This document shows, piece after piece, positions 1-6,280 of a stretch of DNA of 7,284 nt (within the stretch, counting starts at the first letter, position 1; each line of letters begins with the position of its first letter). Origin of the DNA: Bacteroidales bacterium. GTDB lineage: Bacteria > Bacteroidota > Bacteroidia > Bacteroidales > NBLH01. The notes beneath the pieces were generated by a model. That model had not been told where the DNA came from. It searched no databases and was given only the letters and a program-made list of their open reading frames with translations. A program made the translations under genes and the position numbers. The stretch covers positions 1 through 7,284 of the forward strand of contig JAOZNO010000175.1 of NCBI GenBank assembly GCA_029933755.1, given 5' to 3'.

Positions 1-63
1 TTACAATTTCTTAATCATAAGTACAAAGTACTCAATTTGGGTGTAATATACAGAAGTAAATAA
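1..63 (+). CDS. 3' end of an unidentified gene (partial)
   Basis: Reading from base 1 in frame 1 gives 20 uninterrupted codons ending in TAA at 61-63. The visible tail includes YKVLNLGVIYRSK. The stop lies only five bases before a strong intrinsic terminator on the same strand, which is what the end of a real gene should look like. The tail is basic and hydrophobic, but too short for me to assign a family. Given the polysaccharide genes at the other end of the window it could belong to that locus, but that is a guess. A chance open stretch of this length is possible, so the terminator is the main support. Confidence 0.5.
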   Translation, partial: LQFLNHKYKVLNLGVIYRSK

Positions 64-68
64 TACTG

Positions 69-100
69 AGCCGCTGATACTTTTGTGTTAGCGGCTTTTT
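69..100 (+). terminator. Rho-independent terminator
   Basis: Seven perfect pairs, AGCCGCT (69-75) with AGCGGCT (90-96), are extended by GATAC (76-80) against GTGTT (85-89), using two G-T wobbles, to a 12-pair stem with a TTTT loop. A run of T (96-100), then ATTATTTTT, follows the stem. It ends transcription of the gene entering from the left edge and isolates the downstream block. The rest of the spacer up to 281 shows no gene. A weak promoter-like pair (TTGACA at 212-217, TATACT at 232-237, spacer of only 14 bases) is the best candidate for driving the next gene. Confidence 0.85.
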
Positions 101-281
101 TATTATTTTTACACCAAAATATACGAATCATGTAAGTAAAAATAAAGCAGAGTTATAGATAAAATCAACAGAAAGGGTAGATACTCTTGAATACAAAAAA
201 TATATCAGAAATTGACAAGTTTGATTTATGATATACTTTAATTGCAACTTATAAAACGAAACATTTAAAAAAGTCTACTTA

Positions 282-755
282 ATGGATACATTAGAAATTC
301 TTGATAAAATTGAAGAAATTATCAAAAGTGATAATTTTAATTCTACTGAAAATAAAACAGAAACAGATGGTGAAACTAAAAAAAGCCCACTTAAAGAGTT
401 TATGAATTTAATCCTTTCGTTCTTTCTAAATATCCTTAGAACACCATTCAAATTAGCGGCTAAATATGTAACAACTGAAATTATTAAAGCAGTAAAAAAA
501 GACAGTAAACTCTATGCTTTTATAATGGGTTTAATGGGGGTTATGTTTGTGTTTTTTTCCGTATTATGGCTTTTTATTTCAGTTGCTGTTGGTATTTATT
601 TTTATGATAAAGGCAATTCTATTTTCATTTCAGTAGTTTATTCAATCATATTTCAAATTGTTAGTTTCTCCTTGATTGGAACAATTGCTTTTATTGCTTC
701 AAAAAACATAAGATCACTAAAATTGTTCAAAGAAATTTCGGAATTAAAAAAATAA
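282..755 (+). CDS. Small two-helix membrane protein, holin-like (Phage_holin_3_6-like)
   Basis: This 157-residue protein has a polar, charged N-terminus (1-37) and an amphipathic basic helix (about 38-75). Two hydrophobic segments follow, at about 79-107 and 113-139, joined by a short loop (YDKGNS), and the C-terminal tail is basic. There is no signal peptide, so it should be an inner-membrane protein with both ends in the cytoplasm. An amphipathic stretch followed by a helical hairpin is the pattern of the broad 'phage holin family' (Phage_holin_3_6) of small bacterial membrane proteins. Most of these are chromosomal and have no shown lytic role, so I do not call it a holin. No phage genes are nearby. 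It stands alone, with a terminator before it and RhuM debris after it. The leader is A-rich without a Shine-Dalgarno site, as usual in Bacteroidota. The assignment rests on topology, not on catalytic motifs. Confidence 0.6.
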   Translation: MDTLEILDKIEEIIKSDNFNSTENKTETDGETKKSPLKEFMNLILSFFLNILRTPFKLAAKYVTTEIIKAVKKDSKLYAFIMGLMGVMFVFFSVLWLFISVAVGIYFYDKGNSIFISVVYSIIFQIVSFSLIGTIAFIASKNIRSLKLFKEISELKK

Positions 756-771
756 AATATTTCAATCAAAA

Positions 772-882
772 GAGAGGCAAACAGAGGTTCATGTTAAGTT
801 TGAAAATGAAACGGTTTGGCTTTCTCAAAAGCAAAAAGGAACTAAGGTAAAGTTAAAAGAAGAATCAAACACTATTAGATAA
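772..882 (+). pseudogene. Decayed N-terminal fragment of a RhuM-family gene
   Basis: Read in the frame of base 781, this stretch encodes TEVHVKFENETVWLSQKQ (781-834). It aligns without gaps to TEISVNLDNDTVWLNLNQ in the intact RhuM protein just downstream, with 9 of 18 identical, including the TVW core typical of the RhuM N-terminus. No start codon remains upstream in frame. After QKQ the helix-turn-helix part is missing, and the frame continues with KEESNTIR to a TAA at 880-882. That last piece resembles the 'L.ENS.IR' segment that comes later in many RhuM proteins, which suggests an internal deletion of some 20-30 codons as well as loss of everything after it. The debris lies only 39 bases before the intact gene. 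It most likely marks an older paralogous copy rather than a functional leader peptide. The remnant identity is well supported; the internal-deletion reading is inference. Confidence 0.7.
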
Positions 883-921
883 TTATTTTTATATTGAACT
901 GTATATTTACGTTCTATACTT

Positions 922-1911
922 ATGTTTATGGATAATTCGAAAATTGAAATATACCAGATTGATGATGGAAATACTGAAATTTCAGTAAACCTTGATAATG
1001 ATACTGTTTGGCTCAATCTTAATCAAATTGTAGAATTATTCCATCGAGATAAATCAGTTATTTCAAGACATATTAATAATGTATTTAAAGAAAATGAATT
1101 AATAAGAAATTCAGTTGTTGCAAAAAATGCAACAACTGCAAAAGATGGGAAAATATATCAAGTTGATTATTACAATCTTGATGTAATTATTTCAGTAGGT
1201 TATCGAATAAAATCAGCAAGAGGAACACAATTTCGTATTTGGGCAAATAAAATATTGAAAGATTACCTAATAAAAGGATATTCTATAAATGAAGAAAGGC
1301 TTTCGCAACAAAATGAACAATTGAAAGAGCTACAAGAATCAGTTAAGATACTTGGGAATGTTTTGAATTATAAGGAATTATCAAATGATGAGAGTGTTGG
1401 ATTGTTAAAAATTATTTCAGATTATGCTTATGCATTAGATATATTAGACCAGTATGATTATCAGAGTTTACAGATAAAGGATACATCAGGAAAGGCGATT
1501 TACCAACTAACGTATGAGGAAGCTATTAAACAGATTAAACTAACAAAAACTAAGTATGGGAATAGTGATTTATTTGGACATGAAAAGGATGAATCATTCA
1601 AAAGTTCAGTAGCAACAATATTTCAAACTTTTGATGGAATTGAATTATATCCAAGTATTGAGGAGAAAGCTGCAAATTTGCTATATTTTATTACAAAGAA
1701 TCATTCATTTTCAGATGGAAATAAAAGAATTGCTGCCTTTTTATTTTTGTATTTCCTGGAAAGGAACGGAATTTTATTTGATGAATCTGGTAAGAAACGA
1801 ATTGCTGATAATGCCTTGGTTGCATTGACTTTGATGATTGCTGTAAGTAAACCTGATGAAAAAGATACAATGACAAAAGTAATTGTAAATCTGATAAATA
1901 AAAGAAATTAA
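922..1911 (+). CDS. Virulence RhuM family / Fic-Doc fusion protein
   Basis: This 329-residue protein has two domains. The first (about 7-125) is a RhuM domain with the N-terminal beta segment (NTEISVNLDNDTVW), a helix-turn-helix-like segment (about 32-56), the conserved VAKNATTAKDGKIYQVDYYN block (67-86) and ISVGYRIKSARGTQFRIWA (90-108). A charged linker (about 120-145) leads to a C-terminal Fic/Doc fold (about 165-329). Its active loop is HSFSDGNKR (His261 to Arg269). This is the Doc-like form, with Lys in place of the second Gly of the classical AMPylator motif HPFxxGNGRxxR and Ala272 in place of the last Arg. Doc itself phosphorylates EF-Tu; most Fic proteins transfer AMP. The substrate here is unknown. 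I see no separate antitoxin gene alongside, nor a clear (S/T)xxxE(G/N) inhibitory motif. ATG at 922 is taken as the start; ATG at 928 (third codon) is equally possible. A -7-like TATATTTA lies at 902-909, only 12 bases ahead. Confidence 0.9.
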   Translation: MFMDNSKIEIYQIDDGNTEISVNLDNDTVWLNLNQIVELFHRDKSVISRHINNVFKENELIRNSVVAKNATTAKDGKIYQVDYYNLDVIISVGYRIKSARGTQFRIWANKILKDYLIKGYSINEERLSQQNEQLKELQESVKILGNVLNYKELSNDESVGLLKIISDYAYALDILDQYDYQSLQIKDTSGKAIYQLTYEEAIKQIKLTKTKYGNSDLFGHEKDESFKSSVATIFQTFDGIELYPSIEEKAANLLYFITKNHSFSDGNKRIAAFLFLYFLERNGILFDESGKKRIADNALVALTLMIAVSKPDEKDTMTKVIVNLINKRN

Positions 1912-1973
1912 TACTTATAATATTCTGTATATCACATACATATAACATTAAATAAATTTTAAAACACATTTTA

Positions 1974-2825
1974 ATGCCCCTAAATTTTAATTTTAAAAAT
2001 ACAATTATTGATGAAAAGGAGGCAGAATACCTTCAATTAAATACCGAAGGTGAACCAGCACATTTTTATGGAGCAAATGGATTTCCTTTAGGAACTTATT
2101 CAGAATTTTTGAAGCAGTTGAGTACTCAGTTCAAGTTAACATGCTTATCATTAAGAGCTTGCTGGCCAAACATAGGCAAAGCACCCCAACAAACGAACTG
2201 GGAACAATATGCCGATGATTTAATAATATTTTTGGAACAGAAATTTAGAGAGCCTATTGTTGGAATTGGGCATTCACAAGGCGCTACGGCAACCATTATT
2301 GCAGCATCAAAACGCCCTGAACTGTTTAAGTCGTTAATTCTAATTGAACCAGCTTCGGTAACACAAATAATGAGTACTACACTTAAGTTAACCCCTTATT
2401 TTTTTAAAATAACGCAACAACCATTTAAATCTGCTTTAGAAAAAAATGATATTTGGGAAAGCCGGGAAGCTTTTTATCAAAATTGCAGAAAGAATAAAGC
2501 TTACAAACGAATTAGTGATAAAGTTCTTACAGATTTTGCAGAATTTGGACTCCGACCAATAGAAAATGGAAAATTCACTTTAACATTTTCATCTGAATGG
2601 GAATTATCAAATTATTTACTGGCACCTTCCATTTGGAAATACTTACGAAAAGTTAAAATCCCAATCCAGGTAATCGCAGGAAAACCCTCACTTTTTTTCA
2701 GCCAAAAAATAAGAGAAAAATGGAAACAAGTATCTTCAAACTCCTCAATAATGGTTAATGAAGATTATGGTCATTTATTTCCTTTGGAAGCTCCTAAGAT
2801 TTGTGCAGAAATGATAAATAAGTAA
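1974..2825 (+). CDS. Alpha/beta-fold hydrolase, ANGFP-type
   Basis: This 283-residue cytoplasmic protein lacks a signal peptide. The oxyanion-region motif GANGFPLGTY (33-42) follows the first core strand. RACWPN and NWEQYADDLIIFLEQ (61-89) match the 'R.lWp ... W...a.DL..fL' region of a common alpha/beta hydrolase subfamily. The nucleophile elbow is GHSQGA, with Ser101, and the catalytic His is His267 in YGHLFPLEAP. The acid is unclear: after the strand IQVIAG (231-236) the usual Gx(S)D position reads GKPSLF, with no Asp or Glu. Members of this fold cleave esters, amides or thioesters, and the substrate here cannot be told. The gene starts 62 bases after the RhuM-Fic gene and is followed 145 bases later by the kinase-like gene on the same strand, so joint expression is possible. 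The ATG is preceded by an A/T-rich leader without a Shine-Dalgarno site. Confidence 0.85.
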   Translation: MPLNFNFKNTIIDEKEAEYLQLNTEGEPAHFYGANGFPLGTYSEFLKQLSTQFKLTCLSLRACWPNIGKAPQQTNWEQYADDLIIFLEQKFREPIVGIGHSQGATATIIAASKRPELFKSLILIEPASVTQIMSTTLKLTPYFFKITQQPFKSALEKNDIWESREAFYQNCRKNKAYKRISDKVLTDFAEFGLRPIENGKFTLTFSSEWELSNYLLAPSIWKYLRKVKIPIQVIAGKPSLFFSQKIREKWKQVSSNSSIMVNEDYGHLFPLEAPKICAEMINK

Positions 2826-2944
2826 AAGTAAAACAATCAGATTTTCAAAGCTTTCCACTATTACAGAATTCCAAAATTTTATTTTGTAAGGAATAAATTA
2901 AAACTTATGTTTGTAGTTAATGAAAGTATAAACATTACATATTT

Positions 2945-2956
2945 TCTGTATACAGA
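2945..2956. promoter_or_regulatory. 12-base perfect palindrome before the kinase-like gene
   Basis: TCTGTATACAGA is a perfect inverted repeat lying 14 bases before the ATG at 2971, where a dimeric regulator could block transcription or translation initiation. A similar half, TTCTGTATATC, occurs before the hydrolase gene (1923-1933) but is not palindromic. One or two palindromes of this length are expected by chance in such a window, so position is the main argument. Confidence 0.25.
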
Positions 2957-2970
2957 CTAAATTCAATATC

Positions 2971-3945
2971 ATGAACAAATCAACAAAAATAGATCTTCAT
3001 TTTCTTCAAGAATTTGAAAACGGTTTAAATCCTGCCAAAGCAACAAACAAAAGTTTTGATTTTGAGATTTTGGGCTATGGTGAAATAAGTACTGTTTTTG
3101 GTATTAATACCGGAGAGAATGAAAGCTGGGCATTTAAACGTTTACCCCTATTTAAGAGCCTAAAACAGGCTTCTGATTATGTTGAGTTTTACAAAACTTA
3201 TAATAATAAACTGGAAGAAATTGGACTAAATTTACCTGAATGCGGTGGTTTTGCAGTTACGGGTCATAATGGAATTTTTGTTGCCTATCTTATGCAAAAA
3301 AGGCTGAACGGAAAATCAATTGCCCATAATCTTTTACATCAGTTAGCTGATAATCAGATTACCGTATTATTACAATTAGTCTTAGAGCAGGTTTTAAAAG
3401 TTTGGGAGCACAACCAAAAACACCCAGAACTAATTTTAGGTTTAGATGCGCAAATATCAAACTGGGCTCTTAAAGATTATGATGAAAAGAATATCAGCTT
3501 AAATGAAAACTCTGAATTATTTTTTATTGATACCAGCACGCCTTTAATGCAAAAAGACAAAATTGAACAATTAGATGCTGAATTAATGCTTAAAAGTGCT
3601 CCGGGGTTCATTCGGCCACTATTACGATGGTTCTTTTTAGATGATGTATTAACCAGATATTACAGTTTCAGGGATATCACCATTGATATTTTGGCAAATT
3701 TTATAAAAGAACAGCGCAAAGACTTAATTGAACTAAGTTTACCTATTGTAAACCGCTTTTTTGAACAACATTTTGAAATAATTAAAGAAAAACCACTATT
3801 AGAAAAGGAAGTATTCGGTTATTATAAAGAAGATAAGCTTATTTGGAGTATTTTTCTTGCCACACGGAGATTTGATAAGTTTGTTCAAACAAGAATTTTC
3901 AGAAAAAGGTATGAGTTTATTTTGCCCGGACAAATTAAAAGGTAG
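2971..3945 (+). CDS. Uncharacterised kinase-like (APH-fold) protein, possibly DUF6206
   Basis: I do not recognise a characterised protein here. It is 324 residues, soluble, with no signal peptide or membrane segment. The order of motifs resembles an aminoglycoside-phosphotransferase-like kinase: a glycine-loop-like GYGEISTVF (35-43), a Lys in WAFKRLP (Lys56) where the ATP-binding lysine would sit, and a hinge-like YLMQKRLNG (106-114). A catalytic-loop-like LDAQISNW follows, with Asp159 and Asn164 spaced as in D-x4-N, then FFIDTSTP with Asp187 as the metal-binding aspartate. The loop lacks the usual His before Asp159 (GLD instead of HGD), so activity is uncertain. The C-terminal third is helical and ends in a very basic tail (RRFDKF to the end). 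It may belong to DUF6206, but I could not check this. It follows the hydrolase gene on the same strand and ends 34 bases from the convergent HEPN gene. That short gap is T-rich and shows no clear hairpin. Confidence 0.6.
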   Translation: MNKSTKIDLHFLQEFENGLNPAKATNKSFDFEILGYGEISTVFGINTGENESWAFKRLPLFKSLKQASDYVEFYKTYNNKLEEIGLNLPECGGFAVTGHNGIFVAYLMQKRLNGKSIAHNLLHQLADNQITVLLQLVLEQVLKVWEHNQKHPELILGLDAQISNWALKDYDEKNISLNENSELFFIDTSTPLMQKDKIEQLDAELMLKSAPGFIRPLLRWFFLDDVLTRYYSFRDITIDILANFIKEQRKDLIELSLPIVNRFFEQHFEIIKEKPLLEKEVFGYYKEDKLIWSIFLATRRFDKFVQTRIFRKRYEFILPGQIKR

Positions 3946-3979
3946 TTTTTTTATTTTTTTTACTTTATTTTAAGATAAG

Positions 3980-4369
3980 TCAGATTAGTTTTTTTTCTAT
4001 CTCATTTATTAATTCCTTAACTGGTTCAAACAAGTCATCTACTGTTTCTGAGTCAAAATCAAACATATTACCATAGTCTCCTTTTTGACGCCAGTCAAAC
4101 AATTCACTAAATAATCTTCCGTACTTGGTACTTATTTTCTTTGTTTTTATAAAATGTAATGAAAACTGATTTTTAAGTCCGGAATGTGTTTGAGCAAAAA
4201 TTTGATTATTCACTAAAAGCGCATTAACTGCATAATAGGCTGCATAATACAATCTGTTTATAGCTGAATTATAAAACCCATTATCAAACAACACTTTAGC
4301 TGCATCATAAGTTTTATAGGCTGTTTTTATTCGGTATTTCACATATTCGATCCGTTCTTCCGGCTTCAT
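3980..4369 (-). CDS. HEPN-domain protein, partner of the MNT protein
   Basis: This 129-residue all-helical protein is of the HEPN type (PF05168-like). Helix one is YRIKTAYKTYDAAKVLFDNGFY (12-33). The core AINRLYYAAYYAVNALL (36-52) is the classical 'SR.YYA.FYA..ALL' signature. H62SGLKNQFSLHFIK is the conserved 'H.gl...F...fv' segment, and the last conserved block is RQKGDY (Arg94 to Tyr99). HEPN toxins of the HepT type cleave RNA with an R-x4-6-H motif. Here the His is absent and the motif reads R-x4-Y, as in the HI0074-like branch, so RNase activity is doubtful. The ATG overlaps the stop of the upstream nucleotidyltransferase by four bases (ATGA), so translation is coupled. The partner could AMPylate a Tyr here (Tyr99 is the obvious candidate), by analogy with MntA-HepT. 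The pair is confidently toxin-antitoxin-like, but which protein is toxic is open. Confidence 0.85.
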   Translation of the reverse strand: MKPEERIEYVKYRIKTAYKTYDAAKVLFDNGFYNSAINRLYYAAYYAVNALLVNNQIFAQTHSGLKNQFSLHFIKTKKISTKYGRLFSELFDWRQKGDYGNMFDFDSETVDDLFEPVKELINEIEKKLI

Positions 4370-4683
4370 AATTTAATACCTGTTTTGTTTATACTATAAT
4401 AATAGGGTGTAATTTTTTGTTTATTTTCCCAGTCGAATTTAGAAAATATAAACATCGAAAAAGGCTCTTCAACTTCTAACTCTAAATCATATAAATGGTC
4501 TCTAAAATTTCTTTCTTTTTTTACAGTTACAGGATAATCAGTTAATACCAAAATATCCCAATCAGACTCTTTCCTTTCTTCACCACGTGCTCGAGATCCA
4601 TAAAGAATAACTTGCGCATTAGGGTCAACCTCTTCAATATTTATTTTTATTAATTGGGCAATATGCTTGGTTCTGTCTTTCAT
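4366..4683 (-). CDS. Minimal nucleotidyltransferase (MNT), MntA-like
   Basis: This protein of about 105 residues has a DNA polymerase beta-like nucleotidyltransferase fold. The signature VILYGSRARG (residues 25-34 from ATG 4683) is followed by SDWDILVL (40-47), whose Asp41 and Asp43 are the metal ligands. A third acidic residue should lie in the strand after ELEVEEPFSMFIF, but I cannot fix it. MntA of the type VII toxin-antitoxin system transfers AMP to a tyrosine of its HEPN partner and silences it, and the same role is inferred here. I choose ATG 4683 as the start. The frame is open further, to a TTG at 4707, but that TTG lies inside the -7 box of the promoter. ATG 4683 also has AAGGA 11-12 bases upstream. 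The gene overlaps the HEPN gene by ATGA. The flippase gene lies upstream on the same strand, 77 bases away. Confidence 0.88.
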   Translation of the reverse strand: MKDRTKHIAQLIKINIEEVDPNAQVILYGSRARGEERKESDWDILVLTDYPVTVKKERNFRDHLYDLELEVEEPFSMFIFSKFDWENKQKITPYYYSINKTGIKL

Positions 4684-4704
4684 TTTTAATGAATTCCTTT
4701 TTAA

Positions 4705-4736
4705 CAAAGGTAACTAATTTTATAGTGAATAATAAA
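4705..4736 (-). promoter_or_regulatory. Bacteroidota-type promoter of the MNT-HEPN pair
   Basis: On the minus strand TACCTTTG (4712 to 4705) matches the Bacteroidota -7 consensus TAnnTTTG exactly. TTTA (4736 to 4733) is a three-of-four match to the -33 TTTG with a 20-base spacer, within the usual range. Transcription would begin near 4698, giving a leader of about 15 bases before ATG 4683. It gives the pair its own transcription unit, separate from the flippase upstream. No regulator site is evident. Confidence 0.55.
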
Positions 4737-4760
4737 TATGCTTTAATTTGTGTTCTAAAA

Positions 4761-6203
4761 TTACCTTACCATTTGCCCAACAAACTTCTGAATTTGTTCA
4801 AACCTGATAATCTTTAAAATAAAAACCCACACAAAAGATAAAATACCAGTAATAAAAAAAGCAGGAATCCAACTTAAAACAACTTCATGCTTTATAAAAT
4901 ATGCTTGTAAAATAATTATAATAATAAATAATGCCCACTTAAACACATCTTTAATATTAATTTTAAAATTGAAAATTTTATAAGCTAAGTACATTTGAAC
5001 ACCTGCCATTAATATTTGGGTTAACATACTACTTAAGGCTGCTCCGGTGTAATTATATTTAGGAATAAGCACAACATTCAATCCAACATTTAAAACAACA
5101 CCTACACCCGAAATAATAATTAGTTGTTTTAAGTTTCCGTTGGCAGTAAGCAATGTGCCAAATATATAGATAGAAGCAATGCCGATAAAACCAATAATCA
5201 ATATATTTAAAATTGAAAATGATTCTTCAGCGTGTTGACGATAAAGCACATCCATGATATCATGGCTATGGAAACCAATAGTAACCACAAGAATTAAAAC
5301 AGGAATTAATAAAATTGTGGCAGACTTTTTCACCATATTCTCCATATTCTCTTTGTCTTTTATCATCTTTGAAAAAATGGGTAATAATAAAGCTGCAAAT
5401 AAATAAGCAAACATACTAAAAGCATCAGTAATTCTATATGCTTGCGCATAAATACCCGAATAAAGGTTTCCATTATCCAACATTCTTTCAAGCATTACAA
5501 AATCAATACGGGTATAGATGGTCATCAATAAAATAAGCAAAGCAAAAGGAGCTGTTTTTTTAAGAATAGCCAAAATAAAACGATAGTCGTATCTGATTTT
5601 AATCCAGCCAGTTTGCCTTATCACCAATAAAAAGGCAATAAATGTGGTAATTAAATAAGCAACAGTTTGCGAATAAACCAACCACTCAATTTTAAAATTG
5701 GCTGGATACTGTAAAATTAAAATTCCACAAATAATAATCATTAAAGCCTTATCAGTAATGGAAAGGATACTATCTATTTTAAATAAATGTAATCCGGCAA
5801 GATTAGAACGAAGATACAGAAGGAAAGAGGCTATTACCTGGTTTAAAACCAAAAAAAGTAAAAATTTTATTTGATAAGAAGAGTAACCAATTAAAAAAGC
5901 AACCAACAAACTAATAGTTAAATAGCCAAAAGCCAGAAAAATTTTCAACCATATTAATCTGGAAACATGTTTACTAACCAATTGTTGATTTTGTGCAATG
6001 TTTTTCGTATTGAAATTGCTTAGCCCAAAATCACTTAGCATATTAAAAACCAACGAAAAGTTAAATAACGCAACATAAAAACCATATTGCTCAGCACCAA
6101 CCATATTTTGGATAGTACGGTCAATTCCAAAAATCCAAAATGGTTTTATCAACAAATTAAGGATTATAAGGAAGAAAAGGTTTTGGGTAAATTTTCTTAA
6201 CAA
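4761..6203 (-). CDS. Polysaccharide flippase (Wzx-like, MOP superfamily)
   Basis: This 480-residue integral membrane protein has about 12-14 hydrophobic segments spread over its whole length, the normal size for Polysacc_synt (PF01943) flippases. They move undecaprenyl-linked sugar units across the inner membrane for O-antigen, capsule or exopolysaccharide assembly. The N-terminus has the typical KPFWIFGIDRTIQN (20-33) and GAEQYGFYVALFNFS (36-50), then LSDFGLSNFNTKNIAQ (56-71). The sugar substrate cannot be told. The start is unusual: an in-frame TAA lies immediately before the TTG at 6203. The next in-frame ATG (residue 34) would remove the first membrane helix and conserved residues, so TTG is the likely start. 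A -7 box at 6239-6232 leaves a leader of about 22 bases. It is divergent from a glycosyltransferase, as expected in a polysaccharide cluster. Confidence 0.92.
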   Translation of the reverse strand: MLRKFTQNLFFLIILNLLIKPFWIFGIDRTIQNMVGAEQYGFYVALFNFSLVFNMLSDFGLSNFNTKNIAQNQQLVSKHVSRLIWLKIFLAFGYLTISLLVAFLIGYSSYQIKFLLFLVLNQVIASFLLYLRSNLAGLHLFKIDSILSITDKALMIIICGILILQYPANFKIEWLVYSQTVAYLITTFIAFLLVIRQTGWIKIRYDYRFILAILKKTAPFALLILLMTIYTRIDFVMLERMLDNGNLYSGIYAQAYRITDAFSMFAYLFAALLLPIFSKMIKDKENMENMVKKSATILLIPVLILVVTIGFHSHDIMDVLYRQHAEESFSILNILIIGFIGIASIYIFGTLLTANGNLKQLIIISGVGVVLNVGLNVVLIPKYNYTGAALSSMLTQILMAGVQMYLAYKIFNFKINIKDVFKWALFIIIIILQAYFIKHEVVLSWIPAFFITGILSFVWVFILKIIRFEQIQKFVGQMVR

Positions 6204-6231
6204 TTAGTATTTATTTTAATATTTTTACCAG

Positions 6232-6239
6232 CAAAAATA
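6232..6239 (-). promoter_or_regulatory. Candidate -7 box for the flippase gene
   Basis: TATTTTTG on the minus strand matches TAnnTTTG exactly and lies about 28 bases before the TTG start. No good TTTG -33 element stands 19-21 bases upstream, so only half the promoter is visible. The position is sensible for transcription starting near 6226, outside the inverted-repeat unit. Confidence 0.35.
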
Positions 6240-6264
6240 GGCAAATTTTAATTAGAAGTACTTG

Positions 6265-6280
6265 TTCACGCAAAGTACGC
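6265..6280 (+). repeat. Left arm of a 16-base perfect inverted repeat
   Basis: TTCACGCAAAGTACGC is the exact reverse complement of 6411-6426. The unit from arm to arm is 162 bases and fills most of the divergent spacer between flippase and glycosyltransferase. The CGCAAAG core resembles a repeat I know from many Bacteroidota intergenic regions. The flanking bases show no clear target-site duplication. Confidence 0.85.

Noticed and set aside
212..241. Promoter before the holin-like gene (TTGACA/TATACT, or TTG with TACTTTAA)
   Set aside because: The sigma-70-like spacer is only 14 bases and the Bacteroidota -7 match is poor, so it is mentioned but not called.
282..755. Prophage holin
   Set aside because: Only the helix topology fits; there is no endolysin or other phage gene in the window, and this family is mostly chromosomal with unknown role.
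825..1016. Minus-strand open frame of 63 codons
   Set aside because: It lies antisense across the RhuM remnant and the 5' end of the RhuM-Fic gene, has no recognisable motif and no promoter, and mirrors the coding strand.
1631..1969. Short open frames on both strands inside the Fic domain (1631-1828 plus, 1691-1969 minus)
   Set aside because: Both overlap the conserved Fic active-site coding region, and their translations show no family features.
3946..3979. T-rich gap between the convergent kinase-like and HEPN genes as a bidirectional terminator
   Set aside because: T runs are present, but I could not find a stable hairpin in front of them.
4684..4707. TTG at 4707 as the start of the MNT gene
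   Set aside because: It falls inside the -7 promoter box, and ATG 4683 is better placed with AAGGA upstream.
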